Below, piece after piece: positions 35,969 through 43,835 of a stretch of DNA of 64,000 nt. Every line of letters starts with the position of its first letter. The stretch's first letter is position 1. Both the position numbers and the translations under genes were made by a program. Below the pieces are notes generated by a model. That model was not told where the DNA came from and did no database searches. It saw only the letters and a list, made by a program, of their open reading frames with translations. The stretch comes from an uncultured Granulosicoccaceae bacterium. Lineage in GTDB: Bacteria > Pseudomonadota > Gammaproteobacteria > Granulosicoccales > Granulosicoccaceae. The stretch spans positions 1 to 64,000 of the forward strand of contig CALLMF010000035.1 of NCBI GenBank assembly GCA_938006335.1, in the 5' to 3' direction.

Positions 35969-37141
35969 ATGCGCGACACCGATGCACTGGATAACCTGAT
36001 CCCCGAGATCACCGAATGGAGACGGGACATCCACCAGAATCCGGAACTCGGTTACGACGTCCATCGAACCGCAGCGATGGTCGCCGAAAAACTCCGCGAG
36101 TTTGGAGTCGATGAGGTTGTCGAGGGCGTCGGCAGGACCGGTGTGGTTGGCGTGATCAAGGGTCGTGCTGCGGGTCGCACCGTAGGCATGCGTGCCGACA
36201 TGGACGCGCTACCGATCGTTGAAGCAAGCGGGGCAGAGTGGTCCTCTACCGTCACGGGAAAGATGCACGCCTGCGGCCACGATGGGCACACCGCCATGCT
36301 ACTCGGCGCAGCGAGAGCACTTGCTGACAGCCGCGACTTCGACGGTAACGTCGTCGTCGTTTTTCAACCCGCCGAAGAAGGCGGCGCCGGTGGCAAGGCG
36401 ATGGTTGATGACGGCATGATGGACCGCTTCGGGATAGACGAGATCTACGGCATGCACAACATGCCGGGCATGCCAGTCGGTGACTTTGCCTTGCGCCCGG
36501 GTCCGCTGATGGCGTGTGCTGATCAGTTCGACATCACGATTGAAGGACTTGGCGGCCATGCGGCGATGCCCGACATGTGTATCGACACGGTTGTCGTGGC
36601 GAGTCAGCTGGTTCTTGCCCTGCAGTCGATCGTGTCGAGAAACGTACAACCTACAGCGCCGATGGTCGTGTCCGTGACCTCCGTAGACACAGGTGAGGCG
36701 TCCTACAACGTGATCCCTCAGGTCGTGCACATCATGGGCACCTTGCGCGCCTACGAAGAAGACGTACGTCTGATGGGCAAACGTCGCTTGCATGAGATCG
36801 TCGAGCACACTGTCGCAGCGTATGGTGCAAGCGCGAAGGTCGTGTATGACGACGGCTATCCAGCCACCGTCAACGATGCTGAAAAAGCCGAGTTCTGCGC
36901 GAAGGTGGCACGCACCGTCGTCGGTGATGCTCGCGTCGATGACGACCGTACACCCACCATGGGTGCCGAGGACTTCTCGTACATGCTGAACGAGCGTCCT
37001 GGCGCTTTCATCTTTGTCGGCAATGGCGACTCTGCCGCGCTACACCACCCCGAGTATGACTTCAATGATGACGCGATCCGGAATGGCTGCCGTTACTGGC
37101 TGTCGCTGGTAGATCATGCGCTGGGAAGCCAGCGCGCCTGA
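35969..37141 (+). CDS. M20 family amidohydrolase (hippurate hydrolase-like)
   Basis: A 390-residue M20D amidohydrolase. Metal and catalytic blocks are MRADMDALPI, the Cys/His site MHACGHDGHTAML, QPAEEGGAGGKAM, the His in YGMHNMPGMPVG and the late HHPEYDFND. A lid dimerisation domain lies between residues about 180 and 295. Members cleave N-acyl amino acids, hippurate or indole-amino acid conjugates. The exact substrate is unknown. It has its own promoter, probably in the 68 bases after the divergent decarboxylase gene. Confidence 0.93.
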   Translation: MRDTDALDNLIPEITEWRRDIHQNPELGYDVHRTAAMVAEKLREFGVDEVVEGVGRTGVVGVIKGRAAGRTVGMRADMDALPIVEASGAEWSSTVTGKMHACGHDGHTAMLLGAARALADSRDFDGNVVVVFQPAEEGGAGGKAMVDDGMMDRFGIDEIYGMHNMPGMPVGDFALRPGPLMACADQFDITIEGLGGHAAMPDMCIDTVVVASQLVLALQSIVSRNVQPTAPMVVSVTSVDTGEASYNVIPQVVHIMGTLRAYEEDVRLMGKRRLHEIVEHTVAAYGASAKVVYDDGYPATVNDAEKAEFCAKVARTVVGDARVDDDRTPTMGAEDFSYMLNERPGAFIFVGNGDSAALHHPEYDFNDDAIRNGCRYWLSLVDHALGSQRA

Positions 37142-37158
37142 GACACCGCCGGAAGGGA

Positions 37159-38019
37159 TCAATCGCCCAACCAGAGTTCGACCATCGCCGAGTCTGCCCG
37201 CTCGAGATCATCAATGACGTCAAAGTGATGCTTTCCCGCTTCGACATGCGTGTGTACCCGCGCCTCGCCCCAAGCGTCGCGTAACAGTGCGGTCTGCCTG
37301 AGAAACTCCGGCCGTTCTTCCCCGCCCACCCACGCGGTGATCTTCACACCATCAACGATCCTCTGGTGTGTCGGACTCTCCTGTGTGGCGTCGCTTTCAG
37401 TCAGTGCGAAGTGCGCGTTCATGCTCGTGTTGCGCAGCGGGTGCAGATCGTGGACGCCGCTGATGCTGAGCACGCGATCCACACGAGCCTGCACCGAGGG
37501 ATCGAGTGGCGCATCCGTGCATATCTGGCGGGTGACAAGGTGACCGCCGGCTGAATGTCCGGCCAGCCTGATCGGGCCGTCTGCCAGCTTCGCTGCGACA
37601 GACACTGCGCGAGCAATGCTTGCAGTGATTTCCGCGATGCGAACGTCAGGGCACAGTGGGTAGCTTGGCATCGCAACGACCCAGTTGCGTTCCAGCGCAC
37701 CACGTGCAAGCTGCGCAAACGTGTCGGCGTCAAATCTCAACCAGTAACCCCCATGCACGATCACCGCGACGCCTTGCGGCCGGCCTGTCGGCCGATACAC
37801 ATGCATGACTTCGCGCGGGTGATCACCATAGGATTCAGCAATCTCGTGCTTCTGTTGTGAGTGCAAGCTGTCGCGAAATTCACGAGCACGTCGCGGCCAG
37901 TCTTCCAGCCAACGGGCCGCGTCCACGATATGGGCCGCATTGGCGTAGGCGTCATCCCAATCAGTGACTGCCTGATCGGAATCGTCACACTGCGACACGT
38001 GGCTGTCCGTAGTAACCAT
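37159..38019 (-). CDS. Alpha/beta hydrolase, kynurenine formamidase/esterase-like
   Basis: A 286-residue alpha/beta hydrolase. It has the oxyanion motif VIVHGGYWLRF, the nucleophile elbow RLAGHSAGGHLV and a late His in GKHHFDVIDDL. The HGGYW motif and the N-terminal segment WDDAYANAAHI are shared with arylformamidase (kynurenine formamidase, AFMID-type) and related carboxylesterases. No tryptophan-degradation gene is nearby, so esterase is an equally good reading. It converges with the amidohydrolase gene with 17 bases between stops. Confidence 0.85.
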   Translation of the reverse strand: MVTTDSHVSQCDDSDQAVTDWDDAYANAAHIVDAARWLEDWPRRAREFRDSLHSQQKHEIAESYGDHPREVMHVYRPTGRPQGVAVIVHGGYWLRFDADTFAQLARGALERNWVVAMPSYPLCPDVRIAEITASIARAVSVAAKLADGPIRLAGHSAGGHLVTRQICTDAPLDPSVQARVDRVLSISGVHDLHPLRNTSMNAHFALTESDATQESPTHQRIVDGVKITAWVGGEERPEFLRQTALLRDAWGEARVHTHVEAGKHHFDVIDDLERADSAMVELWLGD

Positions 38020-38107
38020 TGACCTATGGGATATAGTCGTTGAAGTCGGATACGTTGATGATTGATCGTGTCCGCGTCAATCTCACTATCACACGAGGAA
38101 TCATCTG

Positions 38108-38518
38108 ATGGATTTTGCGAAAATGGGCAAGGATCTTCTCGCCGACAAGCTTGGCGGCGCCGGTGCGGGCGGTCTCATGGAGAGCCTTTCCAAGCTTACC
38201 GGTGGCGGCGAAGGCGCGCTCGACCTTGGCGAACTGACCAGCAAGCTGCAAGCCGGTGGCCTGGGAGACAAGGTGCAATCCTGGCTCGGCGATGGCGACA
38301 ATGCTGAGGTGTCTGCCGAAGAGCTGACCAGCGCTCTCGGTGAAGACAAGGTTGCCGAGATGGCATCCAGCATGGGTGTTGATTCTGGCGAAGCCGCCAA
38401 CCAGCTCAAGGACATGCTGCCGTCTCTGATGGACAAGGCAAGTTCTGGTGGCTCGCTGCTCGATCAGTTCAGCGGCGCGACCAGCGCAATGGACATGGCA
38501 AAGGGCCTGTTCAAGTAA
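38108..38518 (+). CDS. YidB-like (DUF937) small protein
   Basis: A 136-residue protein rich in Gly, Leu, Ser and Asp, with the YidB/DUF937 pattern: GGLGDKVQSWLGDGDNAEVS (Q-SWLG-G-N) and EELTSALGEDKVAEMASSMG, then LKDMLPSLMDKAS. It has no signal peptide. An AGGA lies eight bases before the ATG. The biochemical role of the family is unknown. It stands alone between divergent and convergent neighbours. Confidence 0.88.
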   Translation: MDFAKMGKDLLADKLGGAGAGGLMESLSKLTGGGEGALDLGELTSKLQAGGLGDKVQSWLGDGDNAEVSAEELTSALGEDKVAEMASSMGVDSGEAANQLKDMLPSLMDKASSGGSLLDQFSGATSAMDMAKGLFK

Positions 38519-38584
38519 TCACTGCGTGACGGCTCTGTATCAACCGTGTTGGTGCAGCGCTGGTTTTTTTGATCAGTACTCGTG

Positions 38585-38618
38585 AAGTCGCGGCAAGGTC
38601 ACACGCTTGCCGCGACTT
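38585..38618. terminator. Strong inverted repeat between convergent genes
   Basis: AAGTCGCGGCAAG at 38585-38597 and CTTGCCGCGACTT at 38606-38618 form a perfect 13-base-pair stem with an eight-base loop. It extends by three more pairs if one base is bulged. It lies 66 bases after the yidB-like stop and 57 before the SDR stop, so it fits a bidirectional terminator. The T runs are short. Confidence 0.65.
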
Positions 38619-38675
38619 TCACACTTTGCAGGGCACAGCGGCCACTGACGATGTGCAGTGGCGCTGAAACGCGGG

Positions 38676-39425
38676 CTAGCCGCGACCGATATACGGCATA
38701 CCGCTCGCCATCACGGTCACAAACTGCACATTGGCCGAAAGCGGCAACGACGCCATGTGCAACAAGGTGCTCGACACGTTGGACACGTCCATCACAGCCT
38801 CTGGCTTCATGCTGCCGTCCGCTTGTGGTACGCCCTTGAGCATCTGCTCGGTCATGTCCGAGGCGGTATTGCCGATGTCGATCTGACCACAGGCGATATT
38901 GAAGGGCCGACCATCGAGCGACAGGGTGCGAGTCAGGCCGGTGATCGCATGTTTCGACATCGTGTAAGGCGTCGATCCAGGCCTCGGCACATGCGCCGAA
39001 ATGGAGCCGTTGTTGATGATGCGACCGCCTTGAGGGTCCTGGGCACGCATCGTCGCGAACGCGGCACGCGCAACCAGAAAGGCACCGTGAACGTTGACGT
39101 TGAGCACCTTCTGCCAATCCTCGACGGCGATTTGATCGATGGTGCCTGGCGGCACGTTGTTTCCCGCGTTGTTGAACACCACGTCAACGTGCCCGAACGC
39201 CTCAGTGGCCTTGGCGAACAGCGCATCTACTGCAATGGTATCGCTAACATTCGTCGGCACGCACAGTAGATTTTCGGCCTGATTGCCCGCCGCTGCACGC
39301 GTCTCTTCAAGAGACGCAAGCGTACGGCCAGCGAGAACGACCTTCCAGCCGGCTTCTGCCAATGCGAGCGTACAAGCGCGCCCGATGCCGGAACCGGCGC
39401 CGGTGACTACAACCACTTGACTCAT
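38676..39425 (-). CDS. SDR family oxidoreductase
   Basis: A 249-residue classical SDR: cofactor motif TGAGSGIG, FNNAGNN, catalytic Ser in INNGSISAH and YTMSKHA. Arg in the AGRT motif after the second strand points to NADP. The C terminus (FVTVMASGMPYIGRG) is typical of a group of uncharacterised SDRs. It follows the 2OG oxygenase gene by 63 bases on the same strand and may act in the same pathway. Substrate unknown. Confidence 0.9.
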   Translation of the reverse strand: MSQVVVVTGAGSGIGRACTLALAEAGWKVVLAGRTLASLEETRAAAGNQAENLLCVPTNVSDTIAVDALFAKATEAFGHVDVVFNNAGNNVPPGTIDQIAVEDWQKVLNVNVHGAFLVARAAFATMRAQDPQGGRIINNGSISAHVPRPGSTPYTMSKHAITGLTRTLSLDGRPFNIACGQIDIGNTASDMTEQMLKGVPQADGSMKPEAVMDVSNVSSTLLHMASLPLSANVQFVTVMASGMPYIGRG

Positions 39426-39488
39426 TCATTATCTCCTTGGGTGTTGATGTGCAGGCGACAAGCCCGCCAGGGAACTGATTCGGGTCTT

Positions 39489-40358
39489 CTAGCTTGATGA
39501 GGTCTCGCCACGTAATTGAGCGAGACGCTCTTGCAGGTAACTACCCGCCGTGTGCCGTTGCGACAACACCACTTCCGGGCGCGGGTGCAGGAACAACGGC
39601 AGGCTGATACGCCCACGTGAGTCAGCAGGGCCGGGGTCGGACAGCTCGTCCGGATTGACGACGCGGTGCGTCGTGGATGGGTAGAACCCGCCAGAGGCCT
39701 CTTGCAACATGTCACCGACATTGATGATCAGATTGCCGAAGTCACACGGCACGTCTATCCAGCTGCCATCTCGCGCGCGGGCCTGCAGACCAGGCTCGTT
39801 GGACGATGGCAGCACCGTCAGCAGGTTGATGTCCTCGTGAGCCGCGGCGCGCACGGCGCCAGGCTCCACCGGTCCGGAGATCGGTGGGTAATGCAGGATC
39901 CGGAGGAGTGATTGGCCACTGTCCTTGATCATCGCTGACAGCGGCTCGGAAAATCCTGCCGACACATCGGCAGGCGTATGTTTTTCTACCCAGCCGAGCA
40001 GTTTTGCGGCAAATGCCACAGTGCTCTCGTAGTAGTCGTTGATCTCTTGCTTGAGCGCATCAGGGCAACGTCCCCAGGGGTAGTAGTGGAAATACTCCTT
40101 GAGATCTCGCGCCGCGTGCCCCTTTGCGATTTCCGCCTCGCGCGCGGGAAAGAATCCGTCGAAGCGCTCCGCATCGTAGAGGTGATCCTCTTTTTCGGCG
40201 CTGTTGAAGAATTCGCGCCAGCGGTCGTAGATTGACGTGACGACCGCTTCGTCGAGCGGATGGTTGGACAGCACGCCAAATCCGGTTTGCCGTAGGGACT
40301 CGACAAAGCGGGCCTCGGCATCTGGCGAGTGGTAGTCAACAGCCTCGAGCACGGCCAT
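39489..40358 (-). CDS. 2-oxoglutarate/Fe(II) oxygenase, isopenicillin N synthase-like family
   Basis: A 289-residue non-haem iron oxygenase of the IPNS/gibberellin-oxidase fold. The iron facial triad is His and Asp in AAAHEDINLLTVLP plus His in STTHRVVNP, and the 2-oxoglutarate Arg/Ser pair is in GRISLPLFLHP. The N-terminal DIOX_N-like part (FVESLRQTGFGVLSNHPLD) is present. The physiological substrate is unknown; no beta-lactam genes are nearby. It is divergent from the cyclase-FHA gene. Confidence 0.9.
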   Translation of the reverse strand: MAVLEAVDYHSPDAEARFVESLRQTGFGVLSNHPLDEAVVTSIYDRWREFFNSAEKEDHLYDAERFDGFFPAREAEIAKGHAARDLKEYFHYYPWGRCPDALKQEINDYYESTVAFAAKLLGWVEKHTPADVSAGFSEPLSAMIKDSGQSLLRILHYPPISGPVEPGAVRAAAHEDINLLTVLPSSNEPGLQARARDGSWIDVPCDFGNLIINVGDMLQEASGGFYPSTTHRVVNPDELSDPGPADSRGRISLPLFLHPRPEVVLSQRHTAGSYLQERLAQLRGETSSS

Positions 40359-40497
40359 GGGGTTCGGTACAGGCGGATCGGAGAGGTGCAGGATAACAGC
40401 CGGCGGATTTTACTCGACACAGGCGTTGTGAGCGGCGGCGCGGGGTACCATGGCCCATCCGCGGAAATCCCGCTTGCTGCCGAGGTGATCACGCTCA

Positions 40498-41484
40498 ATG
40501 AAAGCCGCAGTCCGCGAGCTTGTCATACTGTTTGCCGACATCGGCGACAGCACCGCCTTGTATGAACGTGTGGGCGATGTCGAGGCTCACCGCCTCGTGG
40601 CGGACAGTCTTGCGCTCATGCGCGACTGTGTCGAAGCGAACGGCGGTGTCCTGCTGCGTACCGTGGGCGACGCATCGCTCGCAAGCTTCGAGTCGGCGGA
40701 TGATGCGCTGGAGGCGGCCTGCGACATGCAAAACGCCCACGAATCCATGCCTCTATCGGTGCGTGTCGGCTTTCATGTCGGAGACGTCATCCCTGACGGC
40801 GGAGATGTGTACGGCCACGCCGTCAACGTAGCGGCGCGTATTGCGTCATTCGCGCGGATTGACGAAATCACGGCCACGGCAGAATGCGTGAATCATCTGT
40901 CTCCCGAGGCACGGTCGCTTGCCTCCTACCTCGATAGCATTCCGGTAAAAGGTGTCAGTGCTCCTGTTGAGGTGTGGCGAATTGATTGGATGCCTCCGTC
41001 GGAGCAACAAACGGCGATTGCCATCGATTGCCCGGCAGCCGCGATCACCCCTGTGGTGCACGGGCGTATCGAGTTGCGACAAGGCAAGCGGCGGTATCAG
41101 ATAACCACCGAGTGCAAGGCAGCGGTGCTCGGGCGTTCCGCCGAGTGCGATGTTCCGGTCGAGAATGACGAGGCCAGTCGACGCCACGCGGTCATCGAAT
41201 TCAGCCAGGGACAATGCCTGTTGACCGATACCAGTACCAACGGCACGTGGCTGTGCCGTCCCAAGACCCACCCGGTGTTGATTCGCCGCGACACGGTCGT
41301 GCTCGAAGGTCGAGGCGAGTTGGGACTGGGCACACTACCCGGCGAGGAGGGTGCCTCACCGCTCGCGTTCCGTGTCAGTGCAGACACGACCGAAGGCGCC
41401 CAGTCGGGCTCTGGACACGACCAGGCGTCCAAAGCATCTGTCGTACAGCCATTTGACCAGGCGGCAGGGCAGCGCCGCCGCTGA
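40498..41484 (+). CDS. Class III nucleotide cyclase domain fused to an FHA domain
   Basis: A 328-residue cytoplasmic protein. Residues about 5-160 form an adenylate/guanylate cyclase domain with metal-binding Asp14 (LFADIGDST) and Asp58 (RTVGDASLASF) and transition-state Asn110 and Arg114 (VNVAARI). The base-recognition residues differ from the usual Lys and Asp: Arg54 stands at the Lys position and His107 at the Asp position (YGHAVN). Residues about 190-285 are an FHA domain with GRS, SRRHA and TSTNGTW, which binds phosphothreonine. The design suggests cyclase activity or scaffolding linked to Ser/Thr kinase signalling; no kinase is nearby. Confidence 0.92.
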   Translation: MKAAVRELVILFADIGDSTALYERVGDVEAHRLVADSLALMRDCVEANGGVLLRTVGDASLASFESADDALEAACDMQNAHESMPLSVRVGFHVGDVIPDGGDVYGHAVNVAARIASFARIDEITATAECVNHLSPEARSLASYLDSIPVKGVSAPVEVWRIDWMPPSEQQTAIAIDCPAAAITPVVHGRIELRQGKRRYQITTECKAAVLGRSAECDVPVENDEASRRHAVIEFSQGQCLLTDTSTNGTWLCRPKTHPVLIRRDTVVLEGRGELGLGTLPGEEGASPLAFRVSADTTEGAQSGSGHDQASKASVVQPFDQAAGQRRR

Positions 41485-41487
41485 CGC

Positions 41488-42102
41488 TCAGATCAACTGG
41501 ACGCCTGCAGTACGGAGTGCCTGTCTGGCCGCGTCGTTTGAGCCATCAAGGTCTATGCCGCGACACGCGGACTCTACGACAGCCGTGTCAAAACCGCGAG
41601 CTCGCGCGTCCTCGGCCGAGTAACGGACGCAGTAGTCAAGCGCAAGCCCGCAACACACCACGCGATCGACGCCAAGACCTCGCAACCAGTGATCAAGGCC
41701 GGTGCTGGTCTGGCGGTCGTTCTCGACGAACGCCGAATACGAGTCGACCGCTTTTCGGAACCCCTTGCGCACGATGAGTTGAGCACGCTCGACGTCGAGA
41801 TCCGGGTGGAACTCACCCCCATGTGTTCCCTGAACGCAATGGTCCGGCCATAGGGTCTGTGCGCCGTAGGCCACGTCGATGGTGTCAAACGGCCTGGCCC
41901 CTTCGTGCTCGCTTGCAAATGACGTGTGACCGCGAGGATGCCAGTCCTGAGTCAGCACAACGACTGGAAACTGCGCCATCAGGCGATTGATGGGTGTGAC
42001 GACGGCGTCACCGTCAGGTACGGCCAATGCCCCGCCAGCGCAGAAGTCGTTTTGCACATCAATGACGATGAGCGCGTCATTGGCTTGTACAGACACTGTC
42101 AT
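41488..42102 (-). CDS. pncA: Nicotinamidase
   Basis: A 204-residue cysteine hydrolase converting nicotinamide to nicotinate for NAD salvage. The catalytic Asp (IVIDVQNDFCAGG), Lys (IVRKGF) and Cys (CGLALDYCVRYS) are present, as is the metal-binding DWHPRGHTSFAS. The open frame reaches 42234 but the ATG at 42102 gives the family start. It follows the OmpA-like gene by 10 bases and is convergent with the cyclase gene, with three bases between. Confidence 0.95.
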   Translation of the reverse strand: MTVSVQANDALIVIDVQNDFCAGGALAVPDGDAVVTPINRLMAQFPVVVLTQDWHPRGHTSFASEHEGARPFDTIDVAYGAQTLWPDHCVQGTHGGEFHPDLDVERAQLIVRKGFRKAVDSYSAFVENDRQTSTGLDHWLRGLGVDRVVCCGLALDYCVRYSAEDARARGFDTAVVESACRGIDLDGSNDAARQALRTAGVQLI

Positions 42103-42112
42103 GCCCAGACCA

Positions 42113-43723
42113 CTAGCGCTGCGCGGCGTACAGTACGACCACTCGCTGCTGCGCATCCTCTTGCTCGTCTTCCAGCAAGGATGCCGCTGCGTCCTCGCCG
42201 AGACCAGCGACGTTGCCGATCTTGGTGTAGTCAAACCCGTTCTGGATCAGGTAGGACCTGACGGCTTCAGCGCGTCGCTGTGCCAGTTGCTGGTTGTACA
42301 AGGCCGGGCCAGCGCGATCGGTAAAGCCGAAAATCGCAACGCCTGTGGTGCGATTGGTTTCTTGAGCGACGAAAGAGTCGAGCACTTGCGCAGCTTCGGA
42401 AGAGATGGCGACGCTGTTCTTGTCAAAGTAGATCTTGTACTCGACGTTCTCGCCTTCGGTCTGCGCGCGTAGTTCTTCCTGAGTCACGAAATCCTGTGTA
42501 CTGAGCTCGTTGACCTGTTGACGTACTTCCGAGATCGAGTTGACCAGAGCTGGATCGGCGCTGGTGGCGGGAAGTGTTTCCACACGACGTTCAAGCGCGG
42601 CAATCTGAGCCTCTAGTGCACTCTGCGTCTGCTGGGCATCACCGGCTTCCGACGACGAGGCCGGCAGGTTCTGTACTCGTGCTTCAAGGGTCTGGATACG
42701 CTGGCGCGTCGCCTCAAGCGAATCGTTGAGCGCGACGACGTCGGGTGGGCCTTCGTTACCCACTTCGGCATCCAGGCTCGCGAGCTGCTCGCGAATTTCC
42801 TGCTGCACATTATCTATGGACAGCGCATCAGCGCGCGTGGCCATGGCGGCGACCTGCTCCTCGAGCGACGCCACGGTCTGTCGTAGATCAGACTCTGATC
42901 CCGCGTCGGCGTCGAGCTGCTCGCTAAGCGACTCGAAGCGTTCGTCGAGCGCTTCAACGCGCAAGGCACTCGCTCGCGCGGTCTCCAGATTGGTCTCAAG
43001 CGCTGCGATACGTTGTTCCATGACTTCATCCAGCGGCTGTACCGGTAGCGCGTCGCCATCCGCGCCGGATGCAGCACCACTGGCGGCCAGGGCGGCAACA
43101 CGCGTGTCGCTCGTGTTAAGCCTCTCCTCAAGCGTGACCAGGGTTGCAGCGGTGTCCTCGGAGGCTTCGGCAGTTGAGCTACTGAGTTCCTGGATCACTT
43201 CGGCGAGGCCGGTGACCTTGGCGTCCAGCTCATCGATGCGTGGCGACGGATCTGACTCCTCCTGCCGACGCGTGAGCAGATCGAGCCTGCCTTCAAGCGC
43301 CTCCATTCGCTGCATTGCCGCATCCAGATCGGTGTTTGATGATGCCGATGCGCCGCCAGCCGTCGATGCGGCTGAACGGCCTTGTTCGAGTTTTTCGAGG
43401 CGGCTCTCGACGATGCCGGCTTCAGCCGCTGTCATGGTGCCGGTCAATTGATTCTCGATGGCATCGATACGCGCGTTGAGCCGCGTGTCCAAGGCGTCGA
43501 TGTTGCCTTCCGCAGCGGCGATGAGCCCTTGCGTCGACCCGGCGCCATCGGCAGACGCGTCGGTACCCCCGTTTCGCACGGCGGCAACGCCATCACCGAG
43601 GCGACCCGCGGCCGCTTGCAGGTCTGCACGCAGCGCGTCGAGGCCTTCTCCGGGGCGCTGCGTCTTCCAGTAGGCAGCGCCGATTCCGGCAGCTACCAGC
43701 AGCAGGACGAGGAGTGTTTTCAT
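42113..43723 (-). CDS. Coiled-coil protein with C-terminal OmpA peptidoglycan-binding domain
   Basis: A 536-residue protein. An N-terminal hydrophobic segment (MKTLLVLLLVAAGIGAAYW) is a signal anchor or signal peptide. Residues about 25-405 are a long heptad-rich coiled coil with repeated EERL/EEQVA/LEARVQ blocks. Residues about 420-536 form an OmpA-like domain (YKIYFDKNSVAIS, GFTDRAGPALYNQQLAQRRAEAVRSYLI) with the Asp and Arg that bind meso-diaminopimelate. It may span part of the periplasm and tether the membrane to peptidoglycan. No beta barrel is present. It is probably co-transcribed with pncA. Confidence 0.88.
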   Translation of the reverse strand: MKTLLVLLLVAAGIGAAYWKTQRPGEGLDALRADLQAAAGRLGDGVAAVRNGGTDASADGAGSTQGLIAAAEGNIDALDTRLNARIDAIENQLTGTMTAAEAGIVESRLEKLEQGRSAASTAGGASASSNTDLDAAMQRMEALEGRLDLLTRRQEESDPSPRIDELDAKVTGLAEVIQELSSSTAEASEDTAATLVTLEERLNTSDTRVAALAASGAASGADGDALPVQPLDEVMEQRIAALETNLETARASALRVEALDERFESLSEQLDADAGSESDLRQTVASLEEQVAAMATRADALSIDNVQQEIREQLASLDAEVGNEGPPDVVALNDSLEATRQRIQTLEARVQNLPASSSEAGDAQQTQSALEAQIAALERRVETLPATSADPALVNSISEVRQQVNELSTQDFVTQEELRAQTEGENVEYKIYFDKNSVAISSEAAQVLDSFVAQETNRTTGVAIFGFTDRAGPALYNQQLAQRRAEAVRSYLIQNGFDYTKIGNVAGLGEDAAASLLEDEQEDAQQRVVVLYAAQR

Positions 43724-43835
43724 GCAGGCAACAAGCTAGCGAAGGTGCGCGAGAGTGTATCTCAGGCGCCGTCGCAGGCGCCAGCACGACGCTCGCGTCG
43801 GCTCACTGGCGTTACGCAAGCCCGGGACCGAAGAC

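Noticed and set aside
42726-43451. A 241-residue Ser/Ala-rich plus-strand frame
   Set aside because: It is the antisense of the coiled-coil gene; its low-complexity Ser/Ala content follows from the Glu/Leu/Ala codons opposite.
43740-43790. GGCGCC repeat after glgB as a terminator
   Set aside because: The 6-base self-complementary repeats could pair, but there is no T tract and such motifs are frequent in this GC-rich sequence.
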